DNA from: Pseudomonadota bacterium | GTDB taxonomy: Bacteria; Pseudomonadota; Gammaproteobacteria; Burkholderiales; Ferrovaceae | Direction: 5' to 3' | NCBI GenBank assembly: GCA_028873535.1 | Contig: JAGWIJ010000029.1 | Location: 1-33,521 of the forward strand | DNA: 33,521 bases | Part shown: in pieces, positions 19,494 to 26,033 of the stretch | Layout: each line of letters begins with the position of its first letter | Numbering within the stretch: position 1 is the first letter of the stretch | Program-made: the position numbers and the translations under genes | The notes under the pieces: generated by a model | Told to the model about the DNA's origin: nothing | Database searches by the model: none | Seen by the model: the letters and a program-made list of their open reading frames with translations, nothing else

Positions 19494-20095
19494 GCGCTGC
19501 CAAGGCCGCGCTGCGCACGCGCGTGCTTGCCGCGCGCGACGGCCTGGCGCCGGAAGCGCGCGCGGCCGACGCGAACGCCCTGCTTGAGCGCCTGTGCCTG
19601 TTGCCGGAATGGCAGGAGGCGCGCTGCGTGATGCTGTACCTCGGCATCCGCAGCGAATTCGATCCTGCGCCGCTGGCGCGCGCGGTGCTGGCCGAGGGGC
19701 GGCGGCTGGCCCTGCCGCGCATCCTGCGTGGCCAGGGTGTGCTCGAAGTTCGTGAGGTGCAGGATCTCGACCAGGACCTGCGCGAAGGCGTGTGGGGCCT
19801 GCGCGAACCGGATCCGGCGCGCTGTCCCGAGGTGCCGGTGGCCGAGCTCGACCTGGTGCTGGTGCCGGGTGTCGCCTTCGATCGCCTGGGTGGACGCATG
19901 GGCTACGGCGCCGGCTTCTACGACCGCTTGCTGGCTGCGCCGGATCTGGCCGCGGTGCGCGTATCGGCACTGTTCGATGCGCAACTGGTGGCGAGCGTGC
20001 CGCGCGAGCCACACGACAAGCCGGTGGACTTGCTGGTATTGCCTTCGCGTCTGATCCGGGTGACGCCGCCCGCCAGCTACGCGCGGCGCGTCTGA
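19490..20095 (+). CDS. fau: 5-formyltetrahydrofolate cyclo-ligase
   Basis: A 201-residue enzyme converting 5-formyltetrahydrofolate to 5,10-methenyltetrahydrofolate with ATP in folate recycling. The family motif GRMGYGAGFYDRLL is present, as is the N-terminal basic helix KAALRTRVLAARDGL and the strand pattern LVLVPGVAFD. The start is the GTG at 19490, which overlaps the prpE stop (GTGA); I see no better ATG that keeps the conserved N-terminus. Translation is therefore coupled to prpE. There is no obvious pathway link to propionate. The C-terminal coding sequence overlaps the convergent subtilase gene by 19 bp. Confidence 0.92.
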   Translation: MSAAKAALRTRVLAARDGLAPEARAADANALLERLCLLPEWQEARCVMLYLGIRSEFDPAPLARAVLAEGRRLALPRILRGQGVLEVREVQDLDQDLREGVWGLREPDPARCPEVPVAELDLVLVPGVAFDRLGGRMGYGAGFYDRLLAAPDLAAVRVSALFDAQLVASVPREPHDKPVDLLVLPSRLIRVTPPASYARRV

Positions 20096-21531
20096 GCGCC
20101 CGGCGCGCGCCGCAGCGCGCGCCACAGCAACAGGCATCCCAGCAAGGCGGCCGCAGAATCGGGCAGCACCGGGATGTCGCCGCTGCCGGCGTTGGCGACG
20201 GCGGCCAGCGGCGCCACGGCGGCCTGCAGGTTCAGGCGCGGCGTCGCGACGTTGTTGCGCGGATCCGTCACCGTGCTCCCGGTCGAGGTCAGCCGCGCCA
20301 GGGTCTGTGCCAGGGTATCGGCGGGTGCGGCGGCGCGCAGCACGGCAACGGCCCCGGCCACATGCGGTGAAGCCTGCGAGGTGCCGGCCTCCTGGATGCC
20401 GCCGGCCGTGATCAGGGCACCCGGGGCGAGCAGGGTGAGATAGCTCGCGCTGTCGGAAAAGCAGGCCACCTGGTCCGGTGCCGTGCTGGCGTCGGTGCAG
20501 GTGCCGCTGGCGAGCGTGTAGGTCAGGCCGCCCCAGTTGTAGTCGTACACCGCGCCGACCGAGATGACGCCGGGCGTGCACGCCGGGCTGGCGATCGAAT
20601 TCGAGCGGGCATCGTTGCCTGCCGCTGCCACCACCGAGATGCCGGCCGCCATCGCATCGGCCACCGGCGTGACAAAGGGGTTGGTGCGCGCCGATGAACA
20701 CGGGCTGGTGTTGATCGATCCGTCGCCCAGGCTCATGTTGATGGCGACGATGTTGTAGGTGCTGCGCAGGCTGATCGCCGTGTTGATGCCCGCGATCACA
20801 TCGGAACTCAAGGCGCTGGTCCCGGAGAAGGCGCTGAAGAAGGCAATCCGGCTGGCGGGCGCCACGCCGACCACGATGGCGGCCACGTTGGTGCCGTGGA
20901 GGGCATCGCTGCCGCCGGTGGCACTGCCGACGTTCTGCGCGACCACGATCCGGCAGCCGGTCGGCGTGTCGACCGCGGTGCAGCCGAAGGCGCTGTTGGT
21001 GACGGTGAGCGCGCTGTCGATCACCGCGACGGTGGCACCGCTGCCACTGTAGCCTTCGGCTGCGGCAGTCGGCTCGCCGATGAACGGCAGGCTGTGTGTC
21101 AGCACAGGAAACAGGTGGCGCGGCACATTGACGCCACGCACGCGTGGATCGGCCAGCAGGCGGTGCAGGCCGGCCGCCGTGCGGAAGCGCCGGGTTTCCA
21201 TCGGCAGATGGTCATAGTCCTGCACGCCATCGCTGTCGCTCGCCACGCTGCCGGCAAGCTCGGCCTTGCGTGCTGCATAGCGCGCGCTGCGCAGCGCAGT
21301 GAGTGCGTCGTCGTCGTGGACCAGGCCGCGCGCGCGGCGCTGGCTTGCCGCCTCGCGCTCGACGTCGTCGGCGGCGTACTCGACGATGAGTTCGATGGCC
21401 TGTCCGCTGGCCAGCGCACGCTCGGCCTCGGGCGGACCGGCTGCGGCCCGTGCGCCGACGGCCAGGGCAAGGCCCGCCAGCAGGCTTGCCAGCATGAACA
21501 GCGGGACCGGAGGGTGACTGCGGCGGGGCAT
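20077..21531 (-). CDS. Secreted subtilisin-like serine peptidase (S8 family)
   Basis: A 484-residue exported peptidase. Residues 1-29 form a signal peptide (basic start, hydrophobic core 9-26, cleavage probably after ARA). Residues about 40-150 resemble an I9-type inhibitory propeptide, ending in RVRGVNVPRHLFPVLT. The catalytic domain has D172 (VAVIDSALT), H212 (LHGTNVAAIV), oxyanion N306 (AAAGND) and S385 (GTSQASPHVAG), so the triad is intact. The Asp motif reads DSAL rather than the usual D[ST]G. The C-terminus (451-475) has SGDIPVLPDSA, a hydrophobic run and RALRR, like a short sorting tag. I choose ATG 21531 over the in-frame TTG at 21537; neither has a strong Shine-Dalgarno. Confidence 0.88.
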   Translation of the reverse strand: MPRRSHPPVPLFMLASLLAGLALAVGARAAAGPPEAERALASGQAIELIVEYAADDVEREAASQRRARGLVHDDDALTALRSARYAARKAELAGSVASDSDGVQDYDHLPMETRRFRTAAGLHRLLADPRVRGVNVPRHLFPVLTHSLPFIGEPTAAAEGYSGSGATVAVIDSALTVTNSAFGCTAVDTPTGCRIVVAQNVGSATGGSDALHGTNVAAIVVGVAPASRIAFFSAFSGTSALSSDVIAGINTAISLRSTYNIVAINMSLGDGSINTSPCSSARTNPFVTPVADAMAAGISVVAAAGNDARSNSIASPACTPGVISVGAVYDYNWGGLTYTLASGTCTDASTAPDQVACFSDSASYLTLLAPGALITAGGIQEAGTSQASPHVAGAVAVLRAAAPADTLAQTLARLTSTGSTVTDPRNNVATPRLNLQAAVAPLAAVANAGSGDIPVLPDSAAALLGCLLLWRALRRAPGAQTRRA

Positions 21532-21650
21532 GGGCAATCCGAGGCCTGGATGGACTGAGCTGAATGTTAAGGATTTGCGGTGACGGCTCGCACCGTCGGT
21601 GCGCGCTGAAGTATGCTCCGGTCAGATCAGTGCAATGGAGTCGTGATGCC
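21532..21650. promoter_or_regulatory. Divergent intergenic region, subtilase / alpha-beta hydrolase
   Basis: This 119-bp stretch must hold the promoters of both divergent genes. It contains a 6-bp perfect hairpin, CGCACC (21589-21594), loop GTC, GGTGCG (21598-21603). The weak hexamers TATGCT (21612-21617, plus) and TAACAT (21569-21564, minus) could be -10 boxes, but neither has a recognisable -35. No coding signal is evident. Confidence 0.35.
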
Positions 21651-22508
21651 ATGAATGCCGATTCGCAGCCGCGTCAGTGCTTCCTGTCCAGCTGTGGCGC
21701 CCGTGCGTGGCAGCGTCTGGCTTACGTCGAATGGGGGGACAGCGACAACCCCGACGTGGTGGTGTGCGTCCATGGCCTTTCGCGCAGCGGGCGTGACTTC
21801 GACGTGCTGGCGCGCCAGCTGGCCAGGCGCTACCGCGTCGTGTGCCCGGACGTGGTCGGGCGCGGCCTCAGCGACTGGCTCGCGGATGCTGCCGAATACG
21901 GCTACCCGCGCTACGTGTCGGATGCTGCGCAGCTGATGGCACGCCTGGGCGTGGAGCGCGTGCATTGGGTCGGCACCTCGATGGGCGGAATCCTGGGCAT
22001 GCTGATCGCAGCCATGCCCGGCAACCCGGTGCGCAGCCTGGTGCTCAATGATGTGGGCTCGCTGGTGCCGAAGGCTGCGCTCGAGGTGATCGCAGCGTAC
22101 GTCGGCACGCCGCCCAGTTTCGACAGCCTGGCCGCCGCCGGCGAGTATCTCGCGCGCCTGCATTCCGGTTTCGGGCTCGACGCTGCGCAATGGCAGGCGC
22201 TGGCGCCGCATTCGGCGCGGCAGGACAGCGACGGGCGCTGGCGGCTGCGCTACGATCCGGCAATCGGCGTCGCCTTCCAGGGAAAGCTGCAGGATGTCGA
22301 CCTGTCGGCCTGGTGGACCGCCATCCAGGCACCGACGCTGGTGCTGCGTGGTGCGGATTCGCAGCTGCTGCTGTCCGCGACGCTGCAGGACATGCTGCGG
22401 CAGCGTCCCGGCACGCAGTCGCTGACCTTCGCCGGCGTCGGCCACGCGCCGGGCCTGCAGTCGGAGGAGCAGGTCCGCGCCGTCACGGAATTCCTGCTCG
22501 CCCGCTGA
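21651..22508 (+). CDS. Alpha/beta hydrolase
   Basis: A 285-residue alpha/beta-hydrolase-fold protein without a signal peptide, so probably cytoplasmic. The oxyanion motif VHGLSRSGRDFD is at 40-51, the nucleophile elbow GTSMGG has S110, the acid is D236 (LRGADSQ) and the base H265 (GVGHAP), giving a complete triad. It belongs to the broad MhpC/esterase-like group; the substrate cannot be predicted. The open frame extends 29 codons further upstream, but GGAG at 21637-21640, 10 nt from ATG 21651, supports the shorter form. It is monocistronic in appearance: divergent from the subtilase and convergent with the di-heme gene, 17 bp away. Confidence 0.88.
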   Translation: MNADSQPRQCFLSSCGARAWQRLAYVEWGDSDNPDVVVCVHGLSRSGRDFDVLARQLARRYRVVCPDVVGRGLSDWLADAAEYGYPRYVSDAAQLMARLGVERVHWVGTSMGGILGMLIAAMPGNPVRSLVLNDVGSLVPKAALEVIAAYVGTPPSFDSLAAAGEYLARLHSGFGLDAAQWQALAPHSARQDSDGRWRLRYDPAIGVAFQGKLQDVDLSAWWTAIQAPTLVLRGADSQLLLSATLQDMLRQRPGTQSLTFAGVGHAPGLQSEEQVRAVTEFLLAR

Positions 22509-22525
22509 TGCCCGGCGCGCCTGCC

Positions 22526-24022
22526 TCAGAGTGAGCGCAGGAAATCCAGCAGGTGCTGCTGGTCTTCGTTGGACAGCCTGAAGTACTCGGAAACCACCGG
22601 GTTGGCCTCGGACTTCGGGTAGCCGTGGCCCTTCGGGCTGGCGTGCGCGCGTATCGCTTCGACCAGGTCACCGGTGCGGCCATCGTGCAGGAAGAAGGCA
22701 CGCTGCCCGAGTCCCCACAAGGGGGCGCTGCGGAATTCATCGCCGCCAGCCTGTCCTTGCGAGATGCCGTCAGCCAGTCCGTAGCCCATATGGTGCAGGG
22801 CCAGATCCGAGTAGAGCGCGACGTCATGGTCGCGCAGCGCGGACACGGCGCTCTGCATCGACGTCTGCATCGAAGGGCTGTGGCAGTGCGAGCAGCCGAT
22901 GCGGTCGAAGATCACTTCGCCCTGGGCGCCGGATGACGCGCCGTGCGGATATTCGGCGTCGCGTGCCGGCGGGGCCAGATAGCGCATGAAGGCTGCGAAC
23001 AGTTCGACGTCGCTCAGCACCGCGAGCCCGCTCCGGTCGGGATTGCTGGTGTCGTTGGGAACGGGCGCGAACTGGCAGGCCGGGGTTTCGTCGCGTTCGG
23101 TCTGGAACAACTCATTGCTGATCCCCATTTCGACGTTGTAGGCCTCGCCCGCAAACACCAGCAAGGACTTGTTCTGCGCCTTCCAGCCGAACCTGGCGAT
23201 CGTTCCGTCATTGCCGTTGCGGTTCTCGCTGCCGTGGGCGTGGCCGACCCGCACGATGTTGAGCCGTCCGATGGGCAGCGAAAAGCCGCGCGTGTTCTTC
23301 GCCATGCCATAGCGCCGCGCTTGCCGGCTTTTCAGATTGGCGTCGATGGTGCTGTCCTCGATCTGTTCCAGCAATCCGGCGCCGAAGGTCGGGGTCGGAA
23401 TGCGGAAGATCATGTTGCCCTTGCGGTGTTGCGCGTCGAAATCGGGCTGGTCCAAGGAGCACTGGGTGTTGCCTTCGAGTCCGCGGATGGTGAAGACCGC
23501 GTGGACACCGCCATCAGGTTTGCCCTTGTCGGCGTGCACGAAGCGGACCTCGCGCACCGGACCACGCGCCTGGACGAACCAGGGAATCGAGTTGGTGCCC
23601 GCCTGGTACTGGGTGCTGGCAAACGCGTACTGCGGGTTGGTGTTCGCGCCTCCATCGCCTGGGTACGGGCCCGGACTGGAGCCGCCGGTGCTGGGAAAAT
23701 CGTGGCAACCCTTGCAACTGTTGAAGTTGAAGGTCGGACCCAGACCCTCGTGGAGGCCGTCGACGGTGGCGAACTTCACGGCGCCGGCACAGAACAGCTT
23801 CTGCTGCGCTTCGGGCAGATCCTTCACCCAGGCTGCGTCCGGGATGGGCGTGGCATCGGTGATCCATCTGGCGCAAGGCCGTTCCGCCTCCGGCGTCACC
23901 TTGGGAGGGCGTACGCCGGGGTCGGTGGCCTTGCCGGCAGCCGCACTGAACCCGGGCGCGAGCACCAGCAGCAGGAACATGCACAGGCCGAAGCCCAGGG
24001 GGTAGCGCAGTCGATTCTTCAT
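22526..24022 (-). CDS. Periplasmic di-heme oxidoreductase (COG3488/DHOR family)
   Basis: A 498-residue exported c-type cytochrome. The signal peptide covers about residues 1-29 (core FGLCMFLLLVLAPGF). Two heme c motifs, CKGCH (103-107) and CSHCH (377-381), define a two-heme protein. The C-terminal APLWGLGQRAFFLHDGRTGDLVEAIRAH (about 433-460) is typical of the di-haem oxidoreductase/putative peroxidase family, distantly related to the cytochrome c peroxidase fold. The family's reaction is not firmly known; older names include thiol oxidoreductase, and some members neighbour imelysin-type iron-uptake genes. No imelysin is present here. ATG 24022 is preceded by GGAGGCG, with a perfect hairpin just upstream of that in the leader. 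Confidence 0.87.
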   Translation of the reverse strand: MKNRLRYPLGFGLCMFLLLVLAPGFSAAAGKATDPGVRPPKVTPEAERPCARWITDATPIPDAAWVKDLPEAQQKLFCAGAVKFATVDGLHEGLGPTFNFNSCKGCHDFPSTGGSSPGPYPGDGGANTNPQYAFASTQYQAGTNSIPWFVQARGPVREVRFVHADKGKPDGGVHAVFTIRGLEGNTQCSLDQPDFDAQHRKGNMIFRIPTPTFGAGLLEQIEDSTIDANLKSRQARRYGMAKNTRGFSLPIGRLNIVRVGHAHGSENRNGNDGTIARFGWKAQNKSLLVFAGEAYNVEMGISNELFQTERDETPACQFAPVPNDTSNPDRSGLAVLSDVELFAAFMRYLAPPARDAEYPHGASSGAQGEVIFDRIGCSHCHSPSMQTSMQSAVSALRDHDVALYSDLALHHMGYGLADGISQGQAGGDEFRSAPLWGLGQRAFFLHDGRTGDLVEAIRAHASPKGHGYPKSEANPVVSEYFRLSNEDQQHLLDFLRSL

Positions 24023-24039
24023 GGCATCGCCTCCAGAAT

Positions 24040-24060
24040 GGTCCCGCGCAAGGCGGGACC
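24040..24060 (-). repeat. Perfect 8-bp stem hairpin in the di-heme gene leader
   Basis: GGTCCCGC at 24040-24047 and GCGGGACC at 24053-24060 are perfectly complementary around a 5-nt loop. On the coding (minus) strand the hairpin ends only a few bases before the GGAGGC ribosome site. It may affect mRNA stability or translation of the cytochrome. The absence of a T-tract argues against a terminator in either direction. Confidence 0.5.
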
Positions 24061-24073
24061 TTGGTGCGCCTGA

Positions 24074-24085
24074 CCCGGCGCCGGG
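24074..24085. repeat. 12-bp perfect GC palindrome
   Basis: CCCGGCGCCGGG is fully self-complementary. It lies 14 bp beyond the leader hairpin of the di-heme gene. In GC-rich DNA such palindromes occur by chance, so a protein-binding role is only a possibility. Confidence 0.25.
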
Positions 24086-24141
24086 CTTGCGCTTCGACTG
24101 CCCCGCCAGCGACGCGGCAGCGATCGCATTCGAATTCTGAT

Positions 24142-24153
24142 CCTGATGTCAGG
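24142..24153. promoter_or_regulatory. Operator-like inverted repeat in the AT-richer part of the etfB / di-heme spacer
   Basis: CCTGA and TCAGG flank a 2-bp centre (CCTGATGTCAGG). It sits in the least GC-rich part of the spacer, next to TTTTCTGAAG. The form would suit a dimeric regulator, but I do not recognise the site as a known operator. Confidence 0.25.
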
Positions 24154-24242
24154 TTTTCTGAAGTCTCCAGTTGGGGACCGCCAGGGTGGCGCCGGCGCGC
24201 TCCGACCCAGTATGCGTCGGCCGTTGGCGAACACGCCACGGA

Positions 24243-24258
24243 CCCCCCTTCCGGGGGG
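24243..24258. repeat. C6-TTCC-G6 hairpin upstream of etfB
   Basis: CCCCCC (24243-24248) can pair with GGGGGG (24253-24258) around TTCC, and one further G follows. It ends about 25 bp before the TAGAAT box. No T-run follows, so a terminator is not indicated. Confidence 0.35.
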
Positions 24259-24337
24259 GCAGGCGAATCGTGGCGGGGAAAGTAGAATGATGCGCAACCG
24301 GGCTTGCAGGCCCAGGAATCGCCAGAGGAGAGCCCCA

Positions 24338-25087
24338 ATGAAAGTGATCGTCGCGGTCAAGCGTGTGGTGGACTACAACGTCAAGGTCCGGGTCCGCTCG
24401 GATGGCACGGGTGTCGAGACCGCCAACGTCAAGATGTCCATGAATCCCTTCGACGAGATTGCCGTCGAGGAGGCCGTGCGCCTGAAGGAAGCCGGCATCG
24501 CCAGCGAGATCGTGGCGGTCTCGCTGGGTGTGACGGCCTGTCAGGAGACCCTGCGTACCGCGCTGGCGGTCGGCGCCGACCGCGCCGTGCTGGTGGAGAC
24601 CGACGTGGAACTCCAGCCGCTGGCGGTGGCCAGGCTGCTCAAATCCGTGGTCGAGCGCGAGCAGGCGCAACTGGTGCTGGTGGGCAAGCAGGCCATCGAC
24701 GACGACGCCAACCAGACCGGCCAGATGCTGGCCGCGCTGCTGGGCTGGGCGCAGGCCACCAACGCCTGCAAGCTGGAGATCGCCGATGGCAGTGCGCGCG
24801 TGACGCGCGAAGTCGACGGCGGACTCGAGACGCTGAATGCAAAATTGCCGCTGGTCATGAGTACCGACCTGCGCCTGAACACGCCGCGCTATGCCACGCT
24901 GCCCAACATCATGAAGGCCAAGAAGAAGCAGCTGGAGATGCTGTCTCCGGCCGTGCTCGGCGTGGATCCGACGCCGCGCCTGCGCACGCTCGACGTATCC
25001 GAGCCGGCCGGGCGCAAGGCCGGCGTGATGGTGAAGAGCGTCGCCGAACTGGTCGAAAAACTCCGTAACGAAGCGAAGGTGATCTGA
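24338..25087 (+). CDS. etfB: Electron transfer flavoprotein beta subunit EtfB
   Basis: A 249-residue subunit of the FAD/AMP heterodimer that carries electrons from acyl-CoA dehydrogenases to ETF:quinone oxidoreductase. The AMP-binding segment [14 protein letters not shown] is at 116-129. The recognition-loop region [14 protein letters not shown], which docks to partner dehydrogenases, is at 184-197. The N-terminus [19 protein letters not shown] is canonical. In-frame sequence upstream of 24338 is non-coding in character, and GAGGAGAG at 24325-24332 fixes this ATG. The stop overlaps the etfA start by one base (TGATG). Confidence 0.96.
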   Translation: MKVIVAVKRVVDYNVKVRVRSDGTGVETANVKMSMNPFDEIAVEEAVRLKEAGIASEIVAVSLGVTACQETLRTALAVGADRAVLVETDVELQPLAVARLLKSVVEREQAQLVLVGKQAIDDDANQTGQMLAALLGWAQATNACKLEIADGSARVTREVDGGLETLNAKLPLVMSTDLRLNTPRYATLPNIMKAKKKQLEMLSPAVLGVDPTPRLRTLDVSEPAGRKAGVMVKSVAELVEKLRNEAKVI

Positions 25088-26016
25088 TGAGCACCCTGGT
25101 CATTGCCGAACACAGCCACGCCGGGCTGCGCCCTGCGACCCTCAACATGGTCAGCGCTGCAGCGCGCTTCGACGCGCCGGTCACTGTGCTGGTGGCGGGC
25201 AGCGAGGCCGGCGCCGCCGCGCAGGCAGCGTCACGGATGCCGGGTGTCATGCGCGTGCTGCATGCCGATGCACCGCACTACGCCGAGCAGCTTGCCGAAG
25301 ACCTGGCGGCGCTGGTGGTGGGCATCGCCGGCGGCTTCCAGCACATCATCGCGCCGGCCACGGTGTTCGGGCGCAACCTGCTGCCGCGCGTTGCGGCGCT
25401 GCTGGATGTGGCGCAGATCTCCGACGTGGTCGCGATCGAGGCGCCGGACGTTTTCGTGCGTCCGATCTATGCCGGCAACGCCATGGCGCGCGTGCAGTCG
25501 AGCGATGCCGTCAAGGTGCTGACGGTGCGCCCGACGGCCTTCGATGCCGCGCCGTCGAGCGGCGGCAGCGCGCCGGTCGAAAGCATTGCGGCAGGACCCG
25601 CACTCGGCCTGACGCGTTTCGAATCGCGCGAACTGACGCGTTCCGAACGTCCCGAACTGGCAGGCGCGCGCGTCGTCGTTTCCGGCGGGCGCGGCCTTGG
25701 CAACGCCGGGAACTTCGCGCTGCTGGAGGCCCTGGCGGACAGGCTGGGAGCGGCCATCGGCGCATCGCGTGCGGCCGTGGACGCGGGCTTCGTACCCAAC
25801 GACTACCAGGTCGGGCAGACCGGCAAGATCGTGGCGCCGCAGTTGTACATTGCGGTCGGGATTTCCGGTGCCATCCAGCATCTGGCCGGAATGAAGGACA
25901 GCAAGGTGATCGTGGCGATCAACAAGGATCCCGAAGCGCCGATCTTCGCGGTCGCCGACTATGGTCTGGTGGCCGACCTGTTCCAGGCCATCCCCGAACT
26001 CACGCAGGCACTCTGA
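25087..26016 (+). CDS. etfA: Electron transfer flavoprotein alpha subunit EtfA
   Basis: A 309-residue FAD-binding partner of EtfB. The C-terminal FAD domain is unmistakable: [53 protein letters not shown] (FAD-contacting part about 243-262) and [22 protein letters not shown]. The N-terminal half (about 1-185) is the usual ETF domain with [17 protein letters not shown] before the ATG acts as the ribosome site within the end of etfB. It is followed 17 bp later by an acyl-CoA dehydrogenase that probably uses this ETF as acceptor. Confidence 0.96.
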   Translation: MSTLVIAEHSHAGLRPATLNMVSAAARFDAPVTVLVAGSEAGAAAQAASRMPGVMRVLHADAPHYAEQLAEDLAALVVGIAGGFQHIIAPATVFGRNLLPRVAALLDVAQISDVVAIEAPDVFVRPIYAGNAMARVQSSDAVKVLTVRPTAFDAAPSSGGSAPVESIAAGPALGLTRFESRELTRSERPELAGARVVVSGGRGLGNAGNFALLEALADRLGAAIGASRAAVDAGFVPNDYQVGQTGKIVAPQLYIAVGISGAIQHLAGMKDSKVIVAINKDPEAPIFAVADYGLVADLFQAIPELTQAL

Positions 26017-26033
26017 ACGCAAGGAGCACATCG

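Larger units (their letters stand above)
24023..24337. promoter_or_regulatory. 315-bp divergent control region, di-heme gene / etfB
   Basis: No convincing gene lies here. The stretch contains four inverted repeats (24040-24060, 24074-24085, 24142-24153, 24243-24258). A -10-like TAGAAT at 24283-24288 could serve etfB, but I see no matching -35. On the minus strand, CTGACA (rc of 24147-24152) resembles a -35 for the di-heme gene, without a good -10 at 16-18 bp. The etfB ribosome site GAGGAGAG is at 24325-24332. Confidence 0.45.

Noticed and set aside
17433..20012. A long minus-strand open frame opposite prpE and the cyclo-ligase
   Set aside because: Low-complexity Arg/Ala/His-rich translation with no family signature; prpE is certain.
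24243..24259. The C6/G7 hairpin as an intrinsic terminator
   Set aside because: No T-run follows on either strand, and no gene ends nearby.
24061..24285. A 74-codon frame in the spacer between the di-heme gene and etfB
   Set aside because: It begins at TTG, has no ribosome site, and its composition is that of random GC-rich sequence.
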